A stretch of 64,000 nt of DNA from Salinarimonas sp046292825 (lineage in GTDB: Bacteria; Pseudomonadota; Alphaproteobacteria; Rhizobiales; Beijerinckiaceae): the NCBI RefSeq assembly GCF_046292825.1, contig NZ_JBKBQG010000020.1, positions 17,778-81,777 on the forward strand, read 5' to 3'. The notes beneath the pieces were generated by a model. That model was not told where the DNA came from and did not search any database. It saw nothing but the letters and a program-made list of their open reading frames with translations. A program made the translations under genes and the position numbers. This document shows, piece after piece, positions 47,488-58,270 of this stretch (positions within the stretch are counted from its first letter, which is position 1; each line of letters begins with the position of its first letter).

Positions 47488-48651
47488 TCACGTCCCCGCG
47501 CGGGTAAACGATGCGGTAAGGTGAACGATATCGTTCCAGGTGGCGAACAGCATCAGCATGATCACGAGCGCGAAGCCGATGCGGAAGCCGATCTCCTGCG
47601 CATTCTCGCTCAAGGGGCGCCCGCGCACGGCCTCGACCGCGTAGAACATCAGGTGCCCGCCGTCGAGCATCGGCACCGGGAACAGGTTGATGAGCCCGAT
47701 CGACACCGAGAGCACGGCCGCGAGAGACAGGAGCGCGACGATGCCGAAGGTCGCGACCTCGCCCGAGACCTTGGCGATTCGGATCGGCCCGGAGAGCTGG
47801 TCCGCCGATTCGCGGCCCGTCACGAGCTTGCCGAGGTAGTTGAAGGTGCGCTCCACGACGAAGAAGCACTCGTAGACGCCCTGGCGCAGCGCCTCGACCG
47901 GTCCGTAGCTGATGTGCCGAATCGCCTCCTCGGTGCGCGAGGCCTGGATGCCCAGCATCCCGATGCGCTGACGCCCGAAGGCGGTATCGGTCTCGACCCG
48001 CTCCGGCACGGCCTCGAGAGAGAGGAGCTGCCCGCCGCGATCGACCACGATCGTCAGACGGTCCTCCGCCGAGGAGGACACGATTCGCTGCATGTCGTTG
48101 AAGCCGACGATCGTGCGGCCGTCGATCTCGACGATGACGTCCCCGGCCAGGATGCCGGCGCGCTCCGCGGCGCTGCCCTCGATCACCGCCTCGACGCGCG
48201 GCACGATCACGTCGCGCCCGTTCACGTAGAGGAGCCCCGCGAACAGCGCGACCGCGAGGATGAAATTCGCGATCGGGCCCGCGGCGACGATCGCCGCGCG
48301 CTGGGCGACCGACTTGTGGTGGAAGCTCACGGCCTTCTCGGCCTCGCTCATCTGCGCGATGGCCTCCTGATCGGGATTGGAGGCCGCGCCCGCGTCGCCC
48401 GCGAACTTCACGTAGCCGCCGAGCGGCACGGCGCAGACCTTCCATCGCGTCCCGTGCTTGTCGGTCCAGCCCACGAGTTCCGGCCCGAAACCGAGCGAGA
48501 ACGCCTGCACGCCCACCCCGCACCAGCGCCCGACGAGAAAGTGACCCATCTCGTGGACGAAGATGACGATCGCGAGCACGAACAGGAAGGGCACGATATA
48601 GCCGAACAGGAGGCTGAACACGCCCCCGCCCATCGCCCCGATGAACTCCAT
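47488..48651 (-). CDS. rseP: Site-2 protease RseP (M50 zinc metalloprotease)
   Basis: A 387-residue inner-membrane protease that cuts transmembrane substrates such as anti-sigma factors. HEMGH (33-37) and the distal INLFPVPMLDGG supply zinc ligands. A PDZ domain lies between spans near residues 120-230. Its place upstream of bamA links envelope stress signalling to outer-membrane assembly. GTGGAG precedes the ATG at 48651. Confidence 0.95.
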   Translation of the reverse strand: MEFIGAMGGGVFSLLFGYIVPFLFVLAIVIFVHEMGHFLVGRWCGVGVQAFSLGFGPELVGWTDKHGTRWKVCAVPLGGYVKFAGDAGAASNPDQEAIAQMSEAEKAVSFHHKSVAQRAAIVAAGPIANFILAVALFAGLLYVNGRDVIVPRVEAVIEGSAAERAGILAGDVIVEIDGRTIVGFNDMQRIVSSSAEDRLTIVVDRGGQLLSLEAVPERVETDTAFGRQRIGMLGIQASRTEEAIRHISYGPVEALRQGVYECFFVVERTFNYLGKLVTGRESADQLSGPIRIAKVSGEVATFGIVALLSLAAVLSVSIGLINLFPVPMLDGGHLMFYAVEAVRGRPLSENAQEIGFRIGFALVIMLMLFATWNDIVHLTASFTRAGT

Positions 48652-48703
48652 CCGCTCCACTCCCCGTTCGCCGCGCCGCAGCGCCGGCCGTGTCTCGCGA
48701 ACC

Positions 48704-49885
48704 CTAGATCGGTCGCAGCGTCCCATCCTGCAAGATTTCGGCCGCGCGTGCGCGAGATTCCGCGTCCAGCGTTAATGCCTCCTCGATCGTGGCGGGCGTA
48801 GGGCGGGCGGCGGCGGCCATGACGTCGCAGACCCGCTCCACCAGATCCGCGATGGCGGTGAAGCCGATGCGCTCGGCGCAGAAGGCCGCGACGGCGACCT
48901 CGTTCGCCGCGTTGAGCACCGTCGTCGCCCCTCCGCCCGCGGCGAGCGCCGCCTCGGCGAGCGCTAGGCAACGGAAGCGCGCACGATCCGGCGGCGCGAA
49001 GGTGAGCGTGCCGATCGTCGCGAGATCGAGCCGCGGCGCCGCGTGGGAGAGGCGCGCGCCGTCGATCTCCAGGCTGTTGAGGATCGGCACCCGCATGTCC
49101 GCCGCGGCGAGCCCCGCCGTGACCGAGCCGTCGCGCCAATGGACGAGGCCGTGGACGATCGATTGCGGGTGGACGAGGACCGCGAGCGCCTCCGCACCGA
49201 CCCCGAAGAGATGGTGCGCCTCGATCAGTTCGAGACCCTTGTTCATCAGGGTCGCCGAATCGATGCTGATCTTGGCGCCCATCGACCAGGTCGGATGCGA
49301 GAGCGCCTGGCGCACGCTGACCCGCGCGAGGGCCTCGGCCGGCGTCTCGCGAAACGGCCCGCCGGAGGCGGTGAGCGTGATCAGGTCTACGTCCTCGCGC
49401 CGCCCCGCGCGCAGGGCCTGTTCGAGGGCGTTGTGCTCGGAATCGACGGCGCGCACCACGGTGCCCGTCGCCCGCGCCGCCGCCATGAAGGCGGTGCCGG
49501 CCGAGACGAGGCATTCCTTGTTGGCGAGCGCGAGCACGCGGCAATGCCCGAGCGCCGCGTGGGTCGGCTCGAGGCCGGCGGCGCCCGAGATCGCGGCGAT
49601 CACGACCTCGGCCTCGCGCCGGGCCGCCTCGAGCACCGCGGCGCGGCCGGCGCCGCAGGCGATCCCCGTCCCCGCGAGCGCCTCCGCGAGGGCCGGGCCG
49701 GCGCTCTCCTCGGCGATCGCCGCGAAGCGCGCGCGGAGCGCGACGGCGAGGTCGGCGAGCGCCCGCGCGTCGCGCCCGCCCACGAGCGCCTCGACCCGGA
49801 AGCGATCCGGATCGGCGCGCACCACGTCGACGCTCGAGCGCCCGACCGACCCCGTGGCCCCCAGAATGGTGATCGAGCGCGTCAT
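48704..49885 (-). CDS. dxr: 1-deoxy-D-xylulose 5-phosphate reductoisomerase
   Basis: A 393-residue NADPH enzyme of the MEP isoprenoid pathway. The NADPH loop is GATGSVG (9-15); the metal and substrate residues are in LANKECLVSAG, VDSEHNAL, LTASGGPF and KISIDSATLMNKGLE. It supplies isoprenoid precursors used by UppS, encoded just upstream. Confidence 0.95.
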   Translation of the reverse strand: MTRSITILGATGSVGRSSVDVVRADPDRFRVEALVGGRDARALADLAVALRARFAAIAEESAGPALAEALAGTGIACGAGRAAVLEAARREAEVVIAAISGAAGLEPTHAALGHCRVLALANKECLVSAGTAFMAAARATGTVVRAVDSEHNALEQALRAGRREDVDLITLTASGGPFRETPAEALARVSVRQALSHPTWSMGAKISIDSATLMNKGLELIEAHHLFGVGAEALAVLVHPQSIVHGLVHWRDGSVTAGLAAADMRVPILNSLEIDGARLSHAAPRLDLATIGTLTFAPPDRARFRCLALAEAALAAGGGATTVLNAANEVAVAAFCAERIGFTAIADLVERVCDVMAAAARPTPATIEEALTLDAESRARAAEILQDGTLRPI

Positions 49886-49936
49886 CCCCGAACGTCCTTT
49901 CCCGCGGCTGTCGCGGCCTTGAACCTCCCGAGCCCC

Positions 49937-50776
49937 TCAGCCGAACGCGTTCGTCAGGAGCGCGAGGGCACCGAGGCAGCACACGGCGAAGAAGGCGTCG
50001 ATCCGATCGAGCACGCCTCCGTGCCCCGGAATGATACGGCTCGAATCCTTGACAGCGAACCGTCGTTTCAATGCGGACTCGGCGAGGTCGCCGCCCTGAC
50101 CGACGATCGAGGCGAGGATCGCGATCGCGACGAGCCCCGCCCAGCCGAGCGGCGGCACCCAGCCGAGCCCGGCCGCGACCAGCGCGACGAGCGTCGCGGT
50201 CAGCGTGCCGCCGAGAAGCCCGCCGATCGCCCCCGACCAGGTCTTGCCCGGGCTCACAGCCGGCCAGAGCTTCGGCCCGCGAAAGGCCCGGCCGGTGAAA
50301 TAGGCCGCGATGTCGGTGAACCAGACGACGGCGAAGATCCACAGGAGACCGGGCAGGCCGAGCGCCGGGTGCTCGCGCACGAGCGCGGGCACGAGGGCGA
50401 GGACGAGGGCGGCGCCGAGCCCGATCGAGGCCCAGAGCCGATCGCGACCCGAGCGCGCGAGGAGGAGAATCGCGACGACGCCCGCGAGGCCGAGACCGAT
50501 CGCAAGGAGCATCGCCCCCGGGGCGAGGAGGAGCGACGCCGTCACCGCGACGAGCGTCCCGATCAGGATCGCCCGCATGGCGTGCGCCCGCGCGAGCCGC
50601 GTCACGGCGGCCCATTCGTAGAGCGCGGCGCCGGCGACGAGGAGCCAGAACAGGGCGTTCGCGACGCCTCCCGCGATCGCCGCCCCGAGCGCGGCGGCGA
50701 TCAGGACGAGCGCGGAGAGGAGGCGCACGCCGGTCTCCGAGCGCAGAAAGCCGCCCTCGTGCGGGGGGCTCGCCAT
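49937..50776 (-). CDS. cdsA: Phosphatidate cytidylyltransferase CdsA
   Basis: A 279-residue inner-membrane enzyme that makes CDP-diacylglycerol, the substrate of PssA encoded elsewhere in this window. It has about eight spans and the signature SALKRRFAVKDSS followed by IPGHGGVLDRIDAF near the C-terminus. The ATG at 50776 is one base after the uppS stop, so the genes are coupled. Confidence 0.94.
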   Translation of the reverse strand: MASPPHEGGFLRSETGVRLLSALVLIAAALGAAIAGGVANALFWLLVAGAALYEWAAVTRLARAHAMRAILIGTLVAVTASLLLAPGAMLLAIGLGLAGVVAILLLARSGRDRLWASIGLGAALVLALVPALVREHPALGLPGLLWIFAVVWFTDIAAYFTGRAFRGPKLWPAVSPGKTWSGAIGGLLGGTLTATLVALVAAGLGWVPPLGWAGLVAIAILASIVGQGGDLAESALKRRFAVKDSSRIIPGHGGVLDRIDAFFAVCCLGALALLTNAFG

Positions 50777-50777
50777 C

Positions 50778-51581
50778 TCAGGGCGCCCCCGAGCCGGACG
50801 GGCCCTCGCCGAGGCCGCCGAAGCGCCGCTCGCGGCGGGCATATTCCGCGAGCGCGGCGGCGAAGATCTCCGCGTCGAAATCCGGCCACAGCTCCTGCAG
50901 GAACACGTATTCGGCGTAGGCGCATTGCCAGGGCAGGAAATTCGAGACCCGGACCTCGCCCGAGGTGCGGATCACGAGGTCGGGATCCGGTATGCCGCGC
51001 GTGTCGAGCGCGCCCGCGAAGGTCGCCTCGTCGATGGCCTCCGCGGCGAGCTCTCCGCGCGCGACGCGCTCGGCGAGGGCGCGGGCGGCGCGGACGATCT
51101 CCTGGCGGCCGCCGTAATTGAAGGCGACGACGAGGACGAGCCCGTCGTTCCCCGCCGTGCTCGTCTCGGCCTCGTCGAGCAGGCCGACGATGTCGGGCGA
51201 CAGGCCGGCGCGGTCGCCGATCACGCGGACGCGCACGTTGTTCTTGGCGAGCTCGGCGAGATCCTTGCGGATGAAGCGCTTGAGGAGCCCCATCAGATCG
51301 GCGATCTCGCCCTGCGGCCGGCTCCAGTTCTCGGCGGAGAAGGCGTAGATCGTCAGGTAGGAGATGCCCGCCTCGCCGGCGATGCGGACCGCCCGGCGCA
51401 GGGCCTCGACGCCGCGCCGGTGGCCCTCGACGCGCGGCAGCCCGCGGCGCGCCGCCCAGCGCCCGTTGCCGTCCATGATGACGGCGACATGGCGCGGCAG
51501 CCGCCCCTGATGAGGCTGCGAGGCGGCGCCCCGGCCGGAATGGGGCGTCAGGGCGGCGGTTGCGCCGAGTTCGGCAGCCAT
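50778..51581 (-). CDS. uppS: Isoprenyl transferase (undecaprenyl diphosphate synthase)
   Basis: A 267-residue cis-prenyltransferase that makes the C55 lipid carrier for peptidoglycan and O-antigen. Asp37 in IMDGNGRWA binds Mg-diphosphate; YAFSAENWSRP and DLVIRTSGEVRVSNFLPWQ are family signatures. An N-terminal polar extension of about 28 residues precedes the core. Confidence 0.95.
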   Translation of the reverse strand: MAAELGATAALTPHSGRGAASQPHQGRLPRHVAVIMDGNGRWAARRGLPRVEGHRRGVEALRRAVRIAGEAGISYLTIYAFSAENWSRPQGEIADLMGLLKRFIRKDLAELAKNNVRVRVIGDRAGLSPDIVGLLDEAETSTAGNDGLVLVVAFNYGGRQEIVRAARALAERVARGELAAEAIDEATFAGALDTRGIPDPDLVIRTSGEVRVSNFLPWQCAYAEYVFLQELWPDFDAEIFAAALAEYARRERRFGGLGEGPSGSGAP

Positions 51582-51662
51582 TGCGGCTCCATGCTCCTGA
51601 GGGCGGCCGTCGCGGCCGGACCTGTCGTCGTCGAGGCGTCGCTGATCGTTGGTCGCGGCACC

Positions 51663-52223
51663 TCAGACCTGCATGATTTCCTTCTCCTTGGCCGCCAGCA
51701 CGCCGTCGATCTCGGACACGTGCTCGTCCGTCGCCTTCTGGACGAGGTCGGCCTGACGCTTCTCGTCGTCCTGGCCGATGGTGCCGTCCTTCTCGAGCTT
51801 CTTGAGCTGGTCGAGCCCGTCGCGGCGCACGTGCCGGACGGCGATGCGCGCCTCCTCGGCGTATTTGTGGGCCACCTTGACGAGCTCCTTGCGGCGCTGC
51901 TCGGTCATCTCGGGAATGCGCAGGCGGATCACCTGGCCTTCCGTCTGCGGGTTGAGGCCGAGATCGGATTCGCGGATCGCCTTCTCCACCGCCGAGACCA
52001 TGCCGCGGTCCCAGACCTGCACGGAGATGAGCCGCGGCTCGGGCACGCTGATGGTCGCGAGCTGCGTGATCGGCATGCTCGCCCCGTAGGCGTCGACCTG
52101 GACGGGCTCGACGAGGCTCGCCGAGGCGCGCCCGGTCCGCAAGCCGGCGAGGTCCGATTTCAGGGAGGACACCGCCCCCGCCATCCGCCGCTTGATGTCG
52201 TTGAGATCGAAATCCGCGCTCAT
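51663..52223 (-). CDS. frr: Ribosome recycling factor
   Basis: A 186-residue L-shaped protein that, with EF-G, splits ribosomes after termination. Hallmarks are GRASASLVEPVQVDAYG, RIPEMTEQRRKELVK and the C-terminal long helices with KEKEIMQV at the end. It follows pyrH by 67 bp. Confidence 0.96.
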   Translation of the reverse strand: MSADFDLNDIKRRMAGAVSSLKSDLAGLRTGRASASLVEPVQVDAYGASMPITQLATISVPEPRLISVQVWDRGMVSAVEKAIRESDLGLNPQTEGQVIRLRIPEMTEQRRKELVKVAHKYAEEARIAVRHVRRDGLDQLKKLEKDGTIGQDDEKRQADLVQKATDEHVSEIDGVLAAKEKEIMQV

Positions 52224-52290
52224 CGCTCCCTCGCCTGTCTGTTTGTCGTGTGCATCGTGGGATGGGGATTACGCCGATGCGTCGCCCGCA

Positions 52291-53001
52291 TCAAGGGGCG
52301 ACCACCGTCGAGGGCGCCGTCCCCTCGAGGATCGCGAGGATCGAGCTCGGCGGATGCACGCAGCCGACGATGATCGCGAGCGCCTGCTCGCGGGCGAGCG
52401 CGAAGGCGGCGGTGTCCATCACCTTGAGATCGCGGGAGATGGCTTCGTCGTGCGTCAGGCGCTCGTAGCGCACGGCGCTCGGGTCCTTCTTGGGATCGGC
52501 GGAATAGACGCCGTCGACCTGCGTCGCCTTGAGCACGGCGTCGCAGCGCAGCTCGGCGGCGCGCAGGACGGCGGAGGTGTCGGTCGTGAAGAACGGATTG
52601 CCGGTGCCGCCGGCGAGCACGACCACCTGGCCCTTGTCGAGGTGGTGGAGCGCGGGCTGGCGCGCATAGGTCTCGCAGATCGTCGGCATCGAGACTGCCG
52701 ACATCGTGCGCGCCGGCACGCCCGCCGCGTTGAGCGCCGTCTCGAGCGCGAGCGAGTTCATCACGGTCGCGAGCATGCCCATCGAGTCGGCGGTGGCGCG
52801 ATCGATCCAGCCGGCCGCGCTCATGCGCGCGCCCCGGATGATGTTGCCGCCGCCCACCACGAGCGCGATCTCGAAGCCCGCCGCCGTCGCGCGCGCGATG
52901 TCCGCGGCGACGCCGGAGAGGATCTGGGGATCGAGCCAATAGCCGTCGGGGGCCTGCATGGCCTCGCCCGAGATCTTCACCAGCACGCGCTTGTAGGGCA
53001 T
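52291..53001 (-). CDS. pyrH: UMP kinase PyrH
   Basis: A 236-residue hexameric amino-acid-kinase-fold enzyme phosphorylating UMP. Motifs are VLVKISGEAM at the N-terminus, VVGGGNIIRG, MGMLATVMNSLAL and GTGNPFFTTDT. The ATG at 53001 gives the standard MPYKRVLVK start, but GTG two codons earlier (53007) has better spacing from GGGAGG and may be used. Confidence 0.95.
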   Translation of the reverse strand: MPYKRVLVKISGEAMQAPDGYWLDPQILSGVAADIARATAAGFEIALVVGGGNIIRGARMSAAGWIDRATADSMGMLATVMNSLALETALNAAGVPARTMSAVSMPTICETYARQPALHHLDKGQVVVLAGGTGNPFFTTDTSAVLRAAELRCDAVLKATQVDGVYSADPKKDPSAVRYERLTHDEAISRDLKVMDTAAFALAREQALAIIVGCVHPPSSILAILEGTAPSTVVAP

Positions 53002-53193
53002 CGCCACGAAGCCGCCTCCCGTTCGCGATTGCATCGACGCGCGCGGCAGGGTGCCCCGCCGCGCCTTCCGGCGCAAGCGGAGCCGACGGAGGAGCCCGAC
53101 GCGACCGCGCGCGGGCTCTTGTTAGGGGGGCGACCGCCGCTCCGCAAGCGCCACGAATGCCGCTGCGGAAGATGGCGGAGCGCCGCGGAAACG

Positions 53194-53220
53194 GAAAACG
53201 CCGCCCCGAGGGGCGGCGCT
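53194..53220 (-). terminator. Intrinsic terminator between tsf and pyrH
   Basis: CGCCGCCCC and GGGGCGGCG form a strong stem followed by TTTT on the minus strand, about 30 bp after the tsf stop. It would partly separate rpsB-tsf transcription from pyrH-frr and the downstream envelope genes. Confidence 0.85.
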
Positions 53221-53246
53221 CCACGATCGCGCGATGGGCGACGCGC

Positions 53247-54176
53247 TCAGGCCTTGACGCCGGCCTGGGCGGCGACTTCGGCGGCGAAGTCGGTCTCTTC
53301 CTTCTCGATGCCCTCGCCGAGCGCGTAGCGGACGAAGCCGCCGATCTTGATCGGCCCGCCGACCTTGCCCTCGCTCTCCTTGAGAACCTGGCCGACCGTC
53401 TTCGTCGTGTCGTGCACGAAGGACTGCTCGAGGAGGGTGACCTCCTTGTAGTAGGACTTTAGGCCGCTCTCGACGATCTTCTGCATGACGTGGTCGGGCT
53501 TGCCGGCGTTCTTCTCGCGCAGGATCGCCGACTCGCGCTCCACCGTCGCCGGATCGATGCCCGACGCGTCGACCGCGACCGGGTTCACGGCGGCGATGTG
53601 CATGGCGATCATGCGGCCGAGATTGGCGAGCTCGTCGGTGTTGCCGCCGGTCGATTCCATCGCGACGAGGACGCCGATCTTGCCGAGGCCCTCCGAGACG
53701 GCGGCGTGCATGTAGCTGCCGACCACGCCCTGGGCGACCGTCACCTTGGCGGTGCGGCGGATCGTCATGTTCTCGCCGATCGTGGCGATGAGCTCCTGGA
53801 TGCGCTCGCCGACGCTGCCCGAGGCGCCGGGCATCGGGGCCGCGACGAGGGCGTCGACCGTGCCGTCGGTGTCGGCGACGACCTTGGCCGCCGCACGCAC
53901 GAAGGCCTGGAACTGCTCGTTGCGCGCCACGAAGTCGGTCTCGGAATTGACCTCGACCATGGCGGCGACGTTGCCGCGCGCCTCGATCGCGACGAGACCC
54001 TCGGCGGCGACGCGCCCGGCCTTCTTCGCCGCCTTGGCGAGACCCTTCTTGCGCAGCCAGTCGACCGCGGCCTCGATGTCGCCGTCCGTCTCCGTGAGCG
54101 CGTTCTTGCAGTCCATCATGCCTGCGCCGGTCTTCTCGCGCAGCTCCTTCACCATCGCCGCGGTGATGTTCGCCAT
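53247..54176 (-). CDS. tsf: Elongation factor Ts
   Basis: A 309-residue nucleotide-exchange factor for EF-Tu. The N-terminal UBA-like domain (AAMVKELREKTGAGMMDCKNAL) is followed by the exchange motif TDFVARN at 80-86, with two core subdomains after. The ATG at 54176 gives the family N-terminus. It is downstream of rpsB with a hairpin in between. Confidence 0.96.
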   Translation of the reverse strand: MANITAAMVKELREKTGAGMMDCKNALTETDGDIEAAVDWLRKKGLAKAAKKAGRVAAEGLVAIEARGNVAAMVEVNSETDFVARNEQFQAFVRAAAKVVADTDGTVDALVAAPMPGASGSVGERIQELIATIGENMTIRRTAKVTVAQGVVGSYMHAAVSEGLGKIGVLVAMESTGGNTDELANLGRMIAMHIAAVNPVAVDASGIDPATVERESAILREKNAGKPDHVMQKIVESGLKSYYKEVTLLEQSFVHDTTKTVGQVLKESEGKVGGPIKIGGFVRYALGEGIEKEETDFAAEVAAQAGVKA

Positions 54177-54203
54177 GGGTCGATGTCTCCTTCGTAAAAG
54201 GGG

Positions 54204-54234
54204 AGCCCGGCGGTCCGTCTCGGCACGCCGGGCT
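54204..54234 (-). terminator. Attenuator-like hairpin between rpsB and tsf
   Basis: AGCCCGGCG and CGCCGGGCT form a 9-bp stem with a 13-base loop. On the minus strand it is followed by CCCCTTTT, resembling a weak intrinsic terminator that could lower tsf relative to rpsB. Confidence 0.5.
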
Positions 54235-54333
54235 TGTCGGGTCAAGAATGCGTCCTCGTCGAATCGACCGCGCTCTCGCGACGTCGCGATGACGGCGGAC
54301 CGCGGGGCGCCGGTCTCGACGACGCCGTCGCGA

Positions 54334-55347
54334 TCAGGCCGCGGCGGCTTCGAGATGGGTGCGCGCCTGCGCGACCCAGCCGTTCTGCACGATCTTGCCG
54401 TTGAGCTTCAGCTCGGAATCGAGGGCGGCGGCCTCCTCGTCGGTCAGGGCCGCGATCTGCCAGTAATGGAAGATGCCCGCGTCGTTGAGCGTCTGCTCGA
54501 GCTCGGGGCCGGCGCCGGTGAGCTTGCTGAAGTCGTCGGGCGCGCCGCGCGGGGCGACGAGGCGCTCGAAGACCGCGGTCTGCTCGGTGGCGGTCTCGAC
54601 CGGCAGATCCTCGACCATCGGAGCCTCGGAGGCGCCGATGTCGATGCCGAGATCGCCCTGGCTGCGCGAGATGCCGTCGAGCGCGGCCCGGGCGATCATG
54701 TCGCAATAGAGCGCGATCGCGCGGCCGGCGTCGTCGTTCGCCGGGATCGGGAAGGTGATGCCGTCCGGATCGCAATTCGTGTCGACGATCGCCGCCACCG
54801 GGATGCCGAGGCGCTGCGCCTCGCGGATGGCGAGCTGCTCCTTGTTGGTGTCGATCACGAAGATCAGGTCGGGCACGCCGCCCATGTCCTTGATGCCGCC
54901 GAGCGCGCGGTCGAGCTTCTCGCCCTCGCGCGCGAGCATCAGACGCTCCTTCTTCGTGAGGCCCGAGCCGCCGCCGCCGATCGTCTCTTCGACCTTGCGC
55001 AGGCGGGAGATCGAGCCGGAGATCGTCTTCCAGTTCGTCAGCGTGCCGCCGAGCCAGCGGGAATTGACGTAGTACTGGGCCGAGCGCTTGGCCGCCTCGG
55101 CGACCGCGTCCTGCGCCTGGCGCTTCGTGCCGACGAGCAGCACGCGACCGCCGCGCGCCACCGTGTCGCTCACCGCCTGGAGCGCGCGGTAGAACATCGG
55201 CACGGTCTGAGCGAGGTCGATGATGTGGATGTTGTTGCGGGTGCCGAAGATGTAGGGGAGCATCTTCGGGTTCCAGCGGTGGGCCTGGTGGCCGAAATGG
55301 GCACCCGCCTCGAGCAGCTGGCGCATGGAAACGTCGGGAAGAGCCAT
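54334..55347 (-). CDS. rpsB: 30S ribosomal protein S2
   Basis: A 337-residue ribosomal protein, about 100 residues longer than the E. coli form. The core (MRQLLEAGAHFGHQAHRWNPKM, then SRWLGGTLTNWKTI) is standard to about residue 230. The C-terminal part holds a helix-hairpin-helix-like domain (KLTGAGPELEQTLNDAGIFH...), an extension usual in alphaproteobacteria. It is the first gene of the translation and envelope run. Confidence 0.95.
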   Translation of the reverse strand: MALPDVSMRQLLEAGAHFGHQAHRWNPKMLPYIFGTRNNIHIIDLAQTVPMFYRALQAVSDTVARGGRVLLVGTKRQAQDAVAEAAKRSAQYYVNSRWLGGTLTNWKTISGSISRLRKVEETIGGGGSGLTKKERLMLAREGEKLDRALGGIKDMGGVPDLIFVIDTNKEQLAIREAQRLGIPVAAIVDTNCDPDGITFPIPANDDAGRAIALYCDMIARAALDGISRSQGDLGIDIGASEAPMVEDLPVETATEQTAVFERLVAPRGAPDDFSKLTGAGPELEQTLNDAGIFHYWQIAALTDEEAAALDSELKLNGKIVQNGWVAQARTHLEAAAA

Positions 55348-55517
55348 CGTCGTTTTCTCCGGTTGAGCCTCCGTGGAGCCGAGTTCCGGCATCGCGCCGG
55401 CACCGGGGCAGCCCCGATCTGGCTCGGGGCATGGCTCCACGTGTGGAATGGGCGCGCCTATACGCGCTCGCGGGGGATAATGCAAGCCTGCGCGGGCGGT
55501 TTCGCCCGCGGGGTCAG

Positions 55518-56069
55518 TCAATAGGGGCGCGGGCGGATCGGCTTCACGGCGTCGCCCGTCGCGACCCGCCCCTCGCGCTCGACGAGCGCGACGAGGCCGC
55601 GCCGGCCCCTCGCGGCGGCGACGAAATCGAACGTGAGCTCGGGGCGGCCGAGCGCGGCGGCGAGCTTGCCGCCGGGCTGCCGACAGGGCGGATTGCGCTC
55701 GGTGACGAAGAGCGTGGCGCCCGACGGGAATTGCAGGCGCATGCCGGGCGCGATCGCCTCGGTGAGCCCGGGCGCGTCCGCGAGCACGAGATTCGTGCCG
55801 ATCAGGGCCGGCAGGTCGACCGCGCCGATCTCGGGCAGCGCGAGCGCGGCCGCGATCTGCGCGCATTCCTCGAGCGAGACGAGCGAGATCTGGCGCAGAT
55901 TGGCGATGCGCGTTCCGCGCGCGTGCCAGGGCGTGCGGGAATCGGAGGTCATGGTCGTGCCGAAATGGCGGTGCCCGACGAGGCCGCCGAACACGAGATC
56001 GGCAGCCTCGACGTCTCGGCCGACGAAGTCCCGGCCGTCGTCGGCGATGAGGAGACGCGCGACGCGCAT
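55518..56069 (-). CDS. MOSC domain-containing protein
   Basis: A 183-residue stand-alone MOSC domain, a fold that handles sulfur carried by the molybdenum cofactor or by pyridoxal-dependent donors. The conserved Cys is in RNPPCRQPG near residue 129, and an acidic LIGTNLVLADAPG segment precedes it. Family members include molybdenum cofactor sulfurases and YiiM-like proteins acting on hydroxylaminopurines. The exact substrate is unknown. It lies between ftsH and rpsB. Confidence 0.83.
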   Translation of the reverse strand: MRVARLLIADDGRDFVGRDVEAADLVFGGLVGHRHFGTTMTSDSRTPWHARGTRIANLRQISLVSLEECAQIAAALALPEIGAVDLPALIGTNLVLADAPGLTEAIAPGMRLQFPSGATLFVTERNPPCRQPGGKLAAALGRPELTFDFVAAARGRRGLVALVEREGRVATGDAVKPIRPRPY

Positions 56070-56128
56070 GGCCGCTCCACGTCGAATGCCGCCGCGCAGG
56101 ATCGGCCCCGCGCGGCCCGTGACGGCGC

Positions 56129-58057
<1,929 letters not shown>

Positions 58058-58270
58058 CGAGTGTCCGTTCCTCGCCGGTGGTCGATCGCGAAGCCTCGAC
58101 AGCAGCCGAAGGCGCCCAAGTCTCCATATCTATCAATCTAGGTTCCCGCACACGCGCTGCCAAGGGGGCAAGAGGACCCGCCGCAGGGCCCGCCGCGGAC
58201 GCCGATCCGACGCAACGCATGCGATTGCGGCGCGGCCGAGGCGGTCCGGCGACGCGCCGCTACGCTCCGC

